From the NCBI RefSeq assembly GCF_018599245.1, contig NZ_JAHEVJ010000002.1, positions 310,001-374,000 of the forward strand: 64,000 nt of DNA, given 5' to 3'. The notes under the pieces were generated by a model that worked only from the letters and a program-made list of their open reading frames with translations, did no database searches and was not told the origin of the DNA. Below are positions 34,190 to 42,943 of this stretch, piece after piece. The stretch comes from Aliiroseovarius lamellibrachiae. GTDB taxonomy: Bacteria; Pseudomonadota; Alphaproteobacteria; Rhodobacterales; Rhodobacteraceae. The position numbers were made by a program, and so were the translations under genes. The first letter of the stretch is position 1. The number at the start of each line of letters is the position of its first letter.

Positions 34190-35338
34190 ATGGCGAAGAT
34201 CGAACCCCTTGCTGGGATCAAAAAGATCAAACCCTATGTGGGCGGCGCGGCCAAGGTTGCGGGCGTCACAAATGTGACCAAGCTCAGCTCAAATGAAAAC
34301 CCGTTTGGGCCAAGCCCGGCGGCGGTTGAGGCGTTCCAGCGCGCGGGCCATGACTTGCACCGTTATCCCAATACCGATCACGCCGCCTTGCGCACCGCCA
34401 TTGGCGATCTGCACGGGCTCGACCCTGACCGTATTATTTGCGGCGTCGGATCCGATGAGATCATCACCTTCCTCTGTCAGGCCTTCGCCGGGCCAGGGGA
34501 TGAGGTGATCTATACCGAACACGGTTTTTCGATGTATAAAATCTCGGCCCGTGCGGCTGGGGCGACCCCCGTTGAAGTGGCTGAGCGGGATCGCTTGGTC
34601 GACGTTGATGCGATCCTTGCGGGTGTCACCGCCAAAACCCGGCTGGTGTTCATCGCCAATCCCGGCAACCCCACCGGCACCATGATCGGCGTCGGGGAAC
34701 TTGCGCGCCTCGCGGAAAACCTGCCGGAAAACGTGCTGTTGGTGCTGGATGGCGCCTATGTGGAATATGTCGAAGGCTTTGATGGCGGGGCCTCCCTTGT
34801 GACCATGCGCGACAATGTTTTCATGACGCGGACGTTTTCGAAAATGTACGGCCTTGGCGGGCTGCGCATTGGGTGGGGGTACGGCACACCCGAGGTGATT
34901 GACTACCTCAATCGCGTCCGGGGGCCGTTTAACCTGTCGATGCCACAACTCGCCGCCGCAGAAGCCGCGTTGCACGACCGTGCCCATGTGGCCCGCTGCC
35001 TGAGTGAAAACACCCGCCTGCGTGCGTGGTTGGCCGAGGCATTGGCCGAACATGGCGTGCCGTCCGACACCTCTTGCGCCAACTTTATCCTTGCGCGGTT
35101 TGCCAGTGAAGACGAGGCAAATGCCGTGGATGATTTTATGCAATCCGAAGGCGTGATTGTGCGCCGGGTTGCGGGCTATGGCTTGCCAAACTGCCTGCGG
35201 ATCACGGTGGGGGACGAAGCGTCCTGCCGCCGTGTGGCCCACCTGATTGGCCGCTTTAAAGGCGTGATCCCTGCGCCAGACCCTAAGATTTCGGGCAAGA
35301 AGGACGACAAAAAGGGCGACCAAAAGGAAGACGCATGA
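34190..35338 (+). CDS. hisC: Histidinol-phosphate aminotransferase
   Basis: A 382-residue fold-type I PLP aminotransferase. Motifs: [35 protein letters not shown], and the PLP lysine in [17 protein letters not shown]. HisC converts imidazole-acetol phosphate to histidinol phosphate; in Rhodobacterales the enzyme beside tyrA may also act on aromatic precursors. AAAGGAG precedes ATG 34190. The last 19 residues are a Lys/Asp-rich tail ([13 protein letters not shown]) absent from typical HisC. ATGA overlap with the next gene. Confidence 0.92.
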   Translation: MAKIEPLAGIKKIKPYVGGAAKVAGVTNVTKLSSNENPFGPSPAAVEAFQRAGHDLHRYPNTDHAALRTAIGDLHGLDPDRIICGVGSDEIITFLCQAFAGPGDEVIYTEHGFSMYKISARAAGATPVEVAERDRLVDVDAILAGVTAKTRLVFIANPGNPTGTMIGVGELARLAENLPENVLLVLDGAYVEYVEGFDGGASLVTMRDNVFMTRTFSKMYGLGGLRIGWGYGTPEVIDYLNRVRGPFNLSMPQLAAAEAALHDRAHVARCLSENTRLRAWLAEALAEHGVPSDTSCANFILARFASEDEANAVDDFMQSEGVIVRRVAGYGLPNCLRITVGDEASCRRVAHLIGRFKGVIPAPDPKISGKKDDKKGDQKEDA

Positions 35339-36255
35339 CACAGATCTATGACCGCGTTGCCCTGATCGGCCTTGGCCTGATTGCATCGTCAATGGCGCAC
35401 GGAATGCGCCGCGCAGGCCTTGCGGGCGAAATCGTCGGCACCGCCCGTTCCGCTGAAACCCGAGACACCGCGCGCGCCCTTGGCTTTTGTGACCGGATCG
35501 AAGACACCGCCGCCGAGGCCGTCAAAGGCGCGGATCTGGTGGTGCTGGCTGTGCCCGTTGGCGTCATGGGCAATATTGCCAAAGAGATCGCACCCCATTT
35601 GGCCAAAGGGGCCACCGTGACCGACGTGGGATCGGTCAAGCAATCGGTGATCGACATGGTTGGTCCGCATCTGCCCGACCTCGTTGATTTCATCCCGGGA
35701 CACCCGCTTGCTGGCACGGAACACTCTGGGCCAAACTCTGGTTTTGCCGAACTTTTTGACAATCGTTGGTGCATCTTGGTGCCCAATGGCGCGGATGCGG
35801 CGGCCACCGCGCGTCTGCGCAAATTCTGGGAAGGTTTGGGATCTAACGTCGAGGAAATGGGACCAGAGCACCACGATCTCGTGCTGGCCGTGACCAGCCA
35901 CACCCCGCACCTTATCGCTTATACGATGGTCGGGGTGGCGGATGATTTGGGCCGCGTGACCGACAGCGAAGTGATCAAATATTCGGCCGCCGGGTTTCGC
36001 GATTTTACCCGGATTGCCGCCTCTGATCCCACCATGTGGCGCGATGTCTTTCTGACCAACAAAGAGGCGACGCTGGAAATTCTGGGTCGTTTCACCGAAG
36101 AGCTGTTTGCGCTGCAACGTGCCATTCGCACCGGTGATGGCGAGGCGCTTTTTGATTATTTCACCCACACCCGCGCCATTCGACGCAGCATTATCGAAGC
36201 GGGTCAGGACACCGATGCGCCGGACTTTGGTCGTGGCGCTGGGGCACAAGAATGA
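35335..36255 (+). CDS. Prephenate/arogenate dehydrogenase
   Basis: A 306-residue TyrA-family enzyme. The dinucleotide motif is [12 protein letters not shown], the active-site segment is [13 protein letters not shown], and [12 protein letters not shown] follows. It oxidatively decarboxylates prephenate or arogenate toward tyrosine. It is coupled to hisC by ATGA and to the extensin gene by another ATGA. No ACT domain is present. Substrate choice cannot be read from sequence. Confidence 0.92.
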   Translation: MTQIYDRVALIGLGLIASSMAHGMRRAGLAGEIVGTARSAETRDTARALGFCDRIEDTAAEAVKGADLVVLAVPVGVMGNIAKEIAPHLAKGATVTDVGSVKQSVIDMVGPHLPDLVDFIPGHPLAGTEHSGPNSGFAELFDNRWCILVPNGADAAATARLRKFWEGLGSNVEEMGPEHHDLVLAVTSHTPHLIAYTMVGVADDLGRVTDSEVIKYSAAGFRDFTRIAASDPTMWRDVFLTNKEATLEILGRFTEELFALQRAIRTGDGEALFDYFTHTRAIRRSIIEAGQDTDAPDFGRGAGAQE

Positions 36256-37130
36256 CCCTGCGGGCGGCTCTTTTTGCTGGACTGGCTGTGACGCTGATGG
36301 CGGGCACGGCGCTGGCTTATGCCCCTGAGACGTCGTTGCGCCCAGAACCGCGCCCCGGTTCTGGAACCGTTGCCCCAAAAGTGGCCGTCAGGTTTGACGC
36401 GAAAATTCGCCCCAAGCCCCGCCCTACAGCCCACACCCAAACCACGGCACCGATGGTCAGCCTGTCCAACACCACAACCGCCGCTGTGTTTGGTGATCAG
36501 GCACTGACCCGGTCCTTGCGCCCCCTGCCACGCCCCAAACAGCGTGTGATGCAAGCCACCGCCCCCTTGGCCACGGCACTGCCGACCCCAAAACCTGCCG
36601 GGCGCAAAGGGTCAATTTGCGGTGTGAAAGCGATCAAAGGTCAGGCGTTGTCGTCGATCCCCGGCAAGCTTTCGGGATGCGGCGTGTCCAAACCGATGCG
36701 CGTGACCGAGGTGTCGGGCGTGCGGTTAAGCCAGGGCGCGATCATGGATTGCGACACGGCCAAAGCCCTGAATTCCTGGGTGCGCAAAGGGGTCTTTCCT
36801 GCGGTCGGTCGGTTGGGCGGCGGCCCTTCTGAGCTGAAGGTGATTGCGCATTATTCATGCCGCACACGGAACAACAAGCCGGGCGCAAAAATCTCGGAAC
36901 ATGGGCGTGGGCGCGCGGTGGACATCGCCGGTGTGACCTTGAAGAACGGGGCGTATTTGAGCGTGCTGAAAGGCTGGCGTGATCCGGTGCAGGGCAAGGT
37001 TCTTAAGGCGATGCATGCCGCGGCGTGTGGGCCATTTGGCACTGTGTTGGGGCCAAACTCCGACAAGTATCACAAGGATCACCTGCATTTGGACACCGCC
37101 AAATATCGCAGCGGATCATATTGTCGTTGA
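36252..37130 (+). CDS. Extensin-like family protein (periplasmic)
   Basis: A 292-residue protein with a signal peptide (cleavage near ALAYA), a proline-rich linker, and a C-terminal extensin_C domain. That domain has SEHGRGRAVDIAG and YHKDHLHLD, the H/D/H pattern of M15-like peptidases, and several cysteines (CGV, MDCD, YSCR, AACG, YCR) suited to disulfides. It is probably a periplasmic cell-wall enzyme. It overlaps tyrA by four bases although the functions look unrelated; this order is conserved in relatives as far as I recall. A CTAGAAAA array starts 43 bases after its stop. Confidence 0.87.
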   Translation: MTLRAALFAGLAVTLMAGTALAYAPETSLRPEPRPGSGTVAPKVAVRFDAKIRPKPRPTAHTQTTAPMVSLSNTTTAAVFGDQALTRSLRPLPRPKQRVMQATAPLATALPTPKPAGRKGSICGVKAIKGQALSSIPGKLSGCGVSKPMRVTEVSGVRLSQGAIMDCDTAKALNSWVRKGVFPAVGRLGGGPSELKVIAHYSCRTRNNKPGAKISEHGRGRAVDIAGVTLKNGAYLSVLKGWRDPVQGKVLKAMHAAACGPFGTVLGPNSDKYHKDHLHLDTAKYRSGSYCR

Positions 37131-37172
37131 GCGAATGAGGCTTGACGCCAATCCCAATAAGGGTCGACTTCA

Positions 37173-37301
37173 CTAGAAAACTAGAAAACTAGAAAACTAG
37201 AAAACTAGAAAACTAGAAAACTAGAAAACTAGAAAACTAGAAAACTAGAAAACTAGAAAACTAGAAAACTAGAAAACTAGAAAACTAGAAAACTAGTTTT
37301 C
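37173..37301. repeat. Tandem array of the octanucleotide CTAGAAAA (array 2)
   Basis: Sixteen CTAG tetramers at exact 8-base spacing (15 full units), ending CTAGTTTTC so that the last 14 bases (37288-37301) are the palindrome GAAAACTAGTTTTC. It lies between convergent genes, 43 bases after the extensin stop and 25 before the DUF2125 stop. Same unit, strand and right boundary as the array at 5068-5180, with two more units. Confidence 0.98.
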
Positions 37302-37325
37302 CGGTTTTTGATCGCGCGCGTGGAC

Positions 37326-38327
37326 TTAGCGAATTTTCAGCACGGGGGCGCGACCAATGGGAATGGGCCCCAAGGTCACATAACCGCCCGAAAAGCCCAA
37401 CGTTACATCCAGGCTCTCGCGGCCCCCGGACAGGCCCGCCACAAATTGCAGCGCTCCGGTCAGCGTGCTGACGAATTCTGGCGCAATGGCGCCTGACGTT
37501 TCGGCCACCGCAATCATCTGACGCCAGTTGTTGGCTTTGATCGCGATTTCGCCGGTGGGAATTCCGGCTTCGTCGATCTCAAGCGTTCCCCCCATTTTCA
37601 CATCCATCTCCCCCCATTTTGCTGTCAACAAGGTCAGATCCAAATGGCGCGGCTGTGGGCGGGCGTGTTCAATGGCGAAGCGGTCCCAGGGCGCGGAAAA
37701 TCCCATGTTCGCCTTTACCGTGACGCCATCAAAGACCGGCGGCAGCACGCTGTCGGGGCCAAGGCTTTGTACAAATTCTGAGGCGGGGATCAGGTTTTTG
37801 GCTTCAAAATAGACCTCATGAAGGTTGCTGTCCGCATCCAACAGACGCGTGGCCAATTGCCCGCTGTCCAGATGTGCTTGCCATCCAATCGATGAGACAA
37901 GCGACATGTTTTCAATCACAAATGTTGCGCGATCAAGGGGCAGGTCCGGGTGGGGGGCCACCACCAGAGACCCTTTGAAATCGTCGGCGGTGATGTCAAT
38001 TTTCTGGGTCGGGGCTGACAGGCGCTGCACCCCCGGCCAGACCGCGATCACATGGTTGGGTTTATAGCTGAGCGCGAGGATCTGGAACTCCTCTGCGTTC
38101 CAAGCAAGGCCCGTTTCGGGATCGGCCAAGGACAATCCCGTGATCACTGTGTCAAACCGATTGGGAAAGCCACGCACCTTCAGGTCGTCATATTCGGCCA
38201 CCCAACCGTCCGGACCACGCTCGTCAAACCACTGCACAAATGCACGTTCGGCACTTGATGCGCCAACCCACCAATACCCGGCCCACAGCCCGGCCAACAC
38301 AAGGGTAATGACGATCAGTTTGCGCAT
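37326..38327 (-). CDS. DUF2125 family protein
   Basis: A 333-residue alphaproteobacterial conserved protein. One N-terminal hydrophobic segment (about residues 4-22) serves as signal or anchor; the rest is a beta-rich periplasmic domain. The VRGFPNRFDTVITGLSL region is typical of DUF2125. Function unknown. Divergent from the chaC gene with 65 bases between. Confidence 0.87.
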   Translation of the reverse strand: MRKLIVITLVLAGLWAGYWWVGASSAERAFVQWFDERGPDGWVAEYDDLKVRGFPNRFDTVITGLSLADPETGLAWNAEEFQILALSYKPNHVIAVWPGVQRLSAPTQKIDITADDFKGSLVVAPHPDLPLDRATFVIENMSLVSSIGWQAHLDSGQLATRLLDADSNLHEVYFEAKNLIPASEFVQSLGPDSVLPPVFDGVTVKANMGFSAPWDRFAIEHARPQPRHLDLTLLTAKWGEMDVKMGGTLEIDEAGIPTGEIAIKANNWRQMIAVAETSGAIAPEFVSTLTGALQFVAGLSGGRESLDVTLGFSGGYVTLGPIPIGRAPVLKIR

Positions 38328-38392
38328 GGTGCTTTCCTCTTTTGTCCGCTCAATTTATACGACCCTTATAGGGCGCGAAGAGGACAGGTGAA

Positions 38393-38935
38393 ATGGACAA
38401 GAACGAGCTTTGGGTGTTTGGGTATGGATCTTTGCTCTGGCACCCCGGATTTGACCACGACGAAGCAGTGATTGCCACGCTTTCGGGGTATCACCGGTCG
38501 TTTTGCATGCGCTCAATCCACCATCGCGGCACCGATGAACATCCCGGTTTGGTGCTGGCGCTGGACGAAGGGGACGCCACCTGTCAGGGCATCGCCTTTC
38601 GCGTCACCCCCGGCACGGAAGCCCCCACAATGGCCGCGCTGCGTGAACGCGAACTCGTGTCTTCGGCCTATCTGGAAAAAACCCTGACGTTGTCCCTGAA
38701 AGATGGCCGCAATGTCACCGCTGTCACCTATGTGATTGACCCCGAGCATGTGCAATATTGCCATCTGCAGCTTGAGGAACAGGCGCAGATCATCGCCACG
38801 GCGGTCGGCGGGCGCGGCCCCAACACCGATTATCTTTTTAACACCGCCGATCACCTGACGGATCTGGGGATCACTGATCCCGAACTCAGCTGGCTTGCCA
38901 ACCGCGTACGCGAGATTGCCCCAAACGCGACTTGA
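38393..38935 (+). CDS. Gamma-glutamylcyclotransferase (ChaC family)
   Basis: A 180-residue ChaC-like enzyme. The substrate-binding motif YGSLLWHPGFD is at residues 11-21, and the catalytic glutamate lies in LREREL. The family degrades glutathione to 5-oxoproline and Cys-Gly in the cytoplasm. No neighbour links it to a pathway. Confidence 0.92.
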   Translation: MDKNELWVFGYGSLLWHPGFDHDEAVIATLSGYHRSFCMRSIHHRGTDEHPGLVLALDEGDATCQGIAFRVTPGTEAPTMAALRERELVSSAYLEKTLTLSLKDGRNVTAVTYVIDPEHVQYCHLQLEEQAQIIATAVGGRGPNTDYLFNTADHLTDLGITDPELSWLANRVREIAPNAT

Positions 38936-38987
38936 TCCTTGGCAGGGCGCACAATCGCGCCTATCGTAGCCCCAAAGCAATATCGCG

Positions 38988-40259
38988 ATGGGAACCAACC
39001 CGATGGATGAGCCGAACCGCCGGTCGCAATTTACGCGCCGCAAAGAGGTCGAGCCGCAGTTTTCTCAACCGTTCCGCCAGATCTTTGTGATGCTGGTGGT
39101 GCTGGCCCTTGTGGGCGCGGGGCTTTTTGTCGCCCTGCCTCAGGTCCTGCCGGTGTTTCTGGCCAACCTTTACCTCAACGCCTTTATCCTTTTGGTCTTT
39201 GTGATCGGGCTGCTCGCGTGTTTCTGGCAGGTCTGGCAGGTGACGTCGTCTGTGATCTGGATCGAGGGGTTTGTGGGCGATCGTGACGGGCATAACCCCG
39301 ACCGCGCGCCACGTATTCTGGCGGCCTTGGCCAAACTGCTCAGCGCACGGCGGGCCCGATTGCAAATTGGCGCGGCGTCTTCGCGGTCCATCCTCGACAG
39401 TGTGGCGACCCGGATTGACGAGGCCCGTGACATCACGCGCTACATCGTGAACCTGCTGATTTTCCTGGGCCTTTTGGGCACGTTTTACGGGCTGGCCACC
39501 ACGGTGCCTGCGGTGGTGGAAACCATCCGCTCGCTTGCCCCAACCGAAGGCGAAGGCAGCACCGAGGTCTTTAACCGGTTGATGAGCGGGCTTGAAAAAC
39601 AGCTGGGCGGCATGGGCACGGCATTTTCATCGTCGCTTTTAGGGCTTGCGGGGTCATTGGTTGTTGGGCTGATGGAGCTGTTTGCGGGCCACGGTCAAAA
39701 CCGCTTTTACCGCGAACTCGAAGAATGGCTGTCGACCATCACCAAGCTGGGCGTGGCCGCGCCAGATGGCGACGGTGACGGGGACAGCGGCGGTGGGAAC
39801 AACCTTGCCGCGACCTATATGGGCGTGATGGCCGAACAGGTCGACGCGATCCAGAACATGTTCATGCAAACCGACGTGAACCGCGCAGCTTTGGACGCGC
39901 GGCTGGGGCAATTGGCGGACAATGTGGAACGCCTGACTGCAGAGCTAAGCGAAGAACAAACCGCGCCAGAGCCAGCCCCGCCGCCCGCCGCCCCCGACAT
40001 TGCCCCGGTGCTGATGCCCGTTCTGACCCGATTGGCCGACGGACAAGACCGGATCATCACAGCGCTTGAAGGACAGGGTGAGCTGGGACCGCAGGTCGAT
40101 GCTGAAAGCCGAATGCGCCTGCGCTCGCTTGATGTGCAGCTGTTGCGTATCCTTGAGGAAATGCAGGCTGGTCGCCAAGAAAGCCTCGCGGATATTCGCG
40201 GTGATCTGGCCAACCTGACCCATGTGATCCGCGTGGCCTCCGGTCAGGATCGGGGCTGA
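38988..40259 (+). CDS. MotA/TolQ/ExbB-like proton channel protein
   Basis: A 423-residue membrane protein. It has an N-terminal pair of helices (about residues 33-80), a central MotA/TolQ/ExbB core (NLLIFLGLLGTFYGLATTVP and GLEKQLGGMGTAFSSSLLGLAGSLVVGL), and an extended cytoplasmic C-terminus with an Asp/Gly linker, coiled coil and Pro-rich segment. It is followed after 3 bases by a MotB-like gene, so the pair forms a stator-like unit. ATG 39003 is an alternative start. Confidence 0.85.
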   Translation: MGTNPMDEPNRRSQFTRRKEVEPQFSQPFRQIFVMLVVLALVGAGLFVALPQVLPVFLANLYLNAFILLVFVIGLLACFWQVWQVTSSVIWIEGFVGDRDGHNPDRAPRILAALAKLLSARRARLQIGAASSRSILDSVATRIDEARDITRYIVNLLIFLGLLGTFYGLATTVPAVVETIRSLAPTEGEGSTEVFNRLMSGLEKQLGGMGTAFSSSLLGLAGSLVVGLMELFAGHGQNRFYRELEEWLSTITKLGVAAPDGDGDGDSGGGNNLAATYMGVMAEQVDAIQNMFMQTDVNRAALDARLGQLADNVERLTAELSEEQTAPEPAPPPAAPDIAPVLMPVLTRLADGQDRIITALEGQGELGPQVDAESRMRLRSLDVQLLRILEEMQAGRQESLADIRGDLANLTHVIRVASGQDRG

Positions 40260-40262
40260 GTG

Positions 40263-41978
40263 ATGGCGATGACCCGGCGATCTGTGAACCGAATGAGCGG
40301 CACTATCTGGCCGGGGTTCGTGGACGCCATGACCGCACTTTTGCTGGTGCTGTTTTTCGTGTTGACCATCTTTATGGTGGTGCAATTTGTGCTGCGCGAA
40401 ACCATTTCCGGGCAGGCACACGAGCTGGACGAACTGTCATCACAGGTGGCGGGCTTGGCCGATGCGCTGGGGTTGGAACGCAACCGATCCGCCGCTTTGG
40501 AAGGGCAGGTGGGGTCGCTGTCCGCCACCCTGTCTGAGGCCCGCGCGATTTCCGAGGCGCAATCCGCGCTGATCACCCAGCTGACCGCGCAAACCGAAGA
40601 ACAAGCCGCACAGATCACCAGCTTTGAAGCGCAGGTCGCAACCCTTTTATCCCAACGTGACACCGCCCTTGCCGCGGGCGAACAGATGACGGCAAAGATC
40701 GAAGATCTGGAAGCCGCCAAAGCCACGCTGATCTCTGATCAAGAGGCGCTGCAACTGGCGCTGACCCAAGCGCGTGGTGAAATTGACGCCGGTGTCGAGG
40801 CCGCGCGTTTGGCGGCGGCAAAACGCGAAGCACTTGAGGCCTTGGTGGCCGACTTAAAGGTTAAAGTGACTGAGGGTGAACAGGCCCTGAGCACAGAAGA
40901 GGCCGGACGTTTGGCCGAGGCCGCCGCCGCCCAAGCCTTGCGCGAAAAGTTGCTGAACGCCGACGATGAATTGACCGCAATGACACTGGCCCTTGAGGCG
41001 CAGCGCAAAGAGGCCGAGGACACATTGACCTTGCTGGCCGCTGCCAAAGCGGCGGGCGCTGATCTGGACGGTCGCTTGGCCGCCGCAGTTTTGGAGCTTG
41101 AGGCGCTGAAGGCGGATGAAGGTCGGGCCGAGACGCTGAGTGCCGAATTACGGGCGGCCTTGGCGGCGCGTCTGAACGCCGAGGCGCAGGTGGATCAAGC
41201 GGTTTCAGAGGCCGAGGAACGCAAACGCCTGTTGGCCGCCGCCAATCTGGCCCTGTCCAACGAAGAGGCCGCATCGGCAGAAAGCGCGCGCAAAGTCACT
41301 TTGTTGAATGAACAGGTGGCGGCGCTGCGTGCGCAGCTCAATGGGCTTCAGTCCATTCTCGATGACAGTGCGTCAAAAGATGAGGCAGCACAGGTGCAGA
41401 TCCAGCAATTGGGCACACAGTTGAACGCCGCGCTCGCGCGGGTGGCATCCGAGGAAAGCAAGCGCGCCGCCTTGGAAGAGGCTGAACGCAAGCGGCTTGA
41501 GGAAGAGGCCAAAGAGCTGGCCGCTTACCGGTCGGAATTCTTCGGCAAACTCAAGCAAATTCTGGGCAATCGTGAAGGCATCAAAATCGTTGGCGACCGC
41601 TTTGTGTTCTCCTCCGAAGTGCTGTTCACCAGCGGCGACGCCGTGTTGCAACCCGAAGGCAAAGCGCAGGTCGCCAAAGTGGCCGCGCTGTTGTCCGAGG
41701 TCGCGGGCGACATCCCCGATGAGGTGGATTGGATCATTCGCGTCGATGGCCACACCGACAACATCCCGCTGTTGGGCACCGGGGATTTTCGCAACAATTG
41801 GGAGCTGAGCCAAGCCCGCGCCCTGTCTGTGGTGGAATATATGATCAATGATCTGGGCTTTCCGCCCGGTCGACTGGCCGCCACCGGTTTCGGCGAATAT
41901 CGTCCTGTGAACCCGGCTGATACCCGTGAAGCGCGCGCGCAAAACCGACGGATTGAACTGAAACTGACCGAGCGTTAA
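40263..41978 (+). CDS. MotB/OmpA-like protein with long coiled coil
   Basis: A 571-residue protein. One N-terminal helix carries the conserved proton-site aspartate (D22, GFVDAMTALLLVL). Then come about 370 residues of Ala/Glu-rich coiled coil, and a C-terminal OmpA-type peptidoglycan-binding domain (VDGHTDNIPL, NWELSQARALSVV, NRRIELKLTE). It pairs with the MotA/ExbB-like gene upstream. The long coil would span the periplasm. It is not a flagellar gene by context. GTG 40260 is an alternative start. Confidence 0.87.
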   Translation: MAMTRRSVNRMSGTIWPGFVDAMTALLLVLFFVLTIFMVVQFVLRETISGQAHELDELSSQVAGLADALGLERNRSAALEGQVGSLSATLSEARAISEAQSALITQLTAQTEEQAAQITSFEAQVATLLSQRDTALAAGEQMTAKIEDLEAAKATLISDQEALQLALTQARGEIDAGVEAARLAAAKREALEALVADLKVKVTEGEQALSTEEAGRLAEAAAAQALREKLLNADDELTAMTLALEAQRKEAEDTLTLLAAAKAAGADLDGRLAAAVLELEALKADEGRAETLSAELRAALAARLNAEAQVDQAVSEAEERKRLLAAANLALSNEEAASAESARKVTLLNEQVAALRAQLNGLQSILDDSASKDEAAQVQIQQLGTQLNAALARVASEESKRAALEEAERKRLEEEAKELAAYRSEFFGKLKQILGNREGIKIVGDRFVFSSEVLFTSGDAVLQPEGKAQVAKVAALLSEVAGDIPDEVDWIIRVDGHTDNIPLLGTGDFRNNWELSQARALSVVEYMINDLGFPPGRLAATGFGEYRPVNPADTREARAQNRRIELKLTER

Positions 41979-42943
41979 TGCACGTCGATGTCAGACCGGT
42001 GGGCATCCACCACGATGCCATCCCGGATCAACCAACTTGACACCGCATAGGTCCCCGTTGGCCAAGGGGTTTTGGTTTTCTTGCCAATGGCGCGAAAGGC
42101 AAGCACTTGGGTCTTTTTCATAAGAACGTCTTCGTCAAGGATCATCCCGGTTGGCCCGTCGATCTGAAGGCGCAGGATGTCACCCGCGCGCGGGCCGTAA
42201 ACAAAGCTCCACCCGACAAGGGCGGGGGCATTGGGGGCCAGACTGATGTGCTGCGCGGCCCCGGATTTTACGTCTTCAAAACGGGGGATGTTTGGTGCAA
42301 ACCCGGATGAGGCGATGCCGCCCATAGGGTAAGCGATTGGGGTCTGCCACAGTTGGTCATTGGCAGATGTGTCGCCGCATTCGGCATGGGCATCGGGGGC
42401 AAAGGGGTCGACCACCTCGCCGTCTTTGCGAAAGGAAATATGCAGATGTGGATATTGCGTTTTGCCTGACAGGCCGACCTGACCCAACACTTGTCCCATG
42501 CGCACGGATTGGCCCTTTTCAACGGCGACACTGCCTTTTCGAAGATGGCAATATTGGCTGACCCAGCCGCCGCCGTGGTCCACAACCACGCCATTTCCAC
42601 ATTCGATCCCATCCACATTCGGGGCGTTTTCAGCGCCGTACACTGCCTCGTCCACACCGTCGCGCACCCCGCGCACACGGCCGGGGGCGGCGGCCAAGAC
42701 ATCAACGCCTTTGTCCATCGCCGCATGTGAGGGAAGGGCGAAGTCGGTGCCTTTGTGGGTGTCATAAGACCGCGCACCACAGGTGTAATCCGCCACCCCA
42801 TCGCTGGGATCTGCATCGACAAGATTTAGGATGAAACAGGTGTCGCCCAGCGTGCAATCAATGGGCTGGGCAAAAGAAGGATCGCGCGCCACGGCCGGGG
42901 CCGCAGCGCACACCATTAGGATCATCGCCCAAAAGAGGCGCAT
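41975..42943 (-). CDS. M23-family peptidase (LytM domain)
   Basis: A 322-residue secreted protein with a signal peptide (PAVARD). The LytM domain has HKGTDFALP with the first zinc His/Asp and YPHLHISF with the HxH motif, so it looks catalytically complete. It should cut peptidoglycan cross-links. The stop overlaps the convergent MotB-like gene by 4 bases, and the start abuts the clpA stop on the same strand (1-base overlap). Confidence 0.9.
   Translation of the reverse strand: MRLFWAMILMVCAAAPAVARDPSFAQPIDCTLGDTCFILNLVDADPSDGVADYTCGARSYDTHKGTDFALPSHAAMDKGVDVLAAAPGRVRGVRDGVDEAVYGAENAPNVDGIECGNGVVVDHGGGWVSQYCHLRKGSVAVEKGQSVRMGQVLGQVGLSGKTQYPHLHISFRKDGEVVDPFAPDAHAECGDTSANDQLWQTPIAYPMGGIASSGFAPNIPRFEDVKSGAAQHISLAPNAPALVGWSFVYGPRAGDILRLQIDGPTGMILDEDVLMKKTQVLAFRAIGKKTKTPWPTGTYAVSSWLIRDGIVVDAHRSDIDVH

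Noticed and set aside
38988-41978. Zorya-type defence system (ZorA/ZorB-like pair)
   Set aside because: No zorC/zorD or other nuclease or helicase partner follows; neighbours are housekeeping cell-wall and protease genes.
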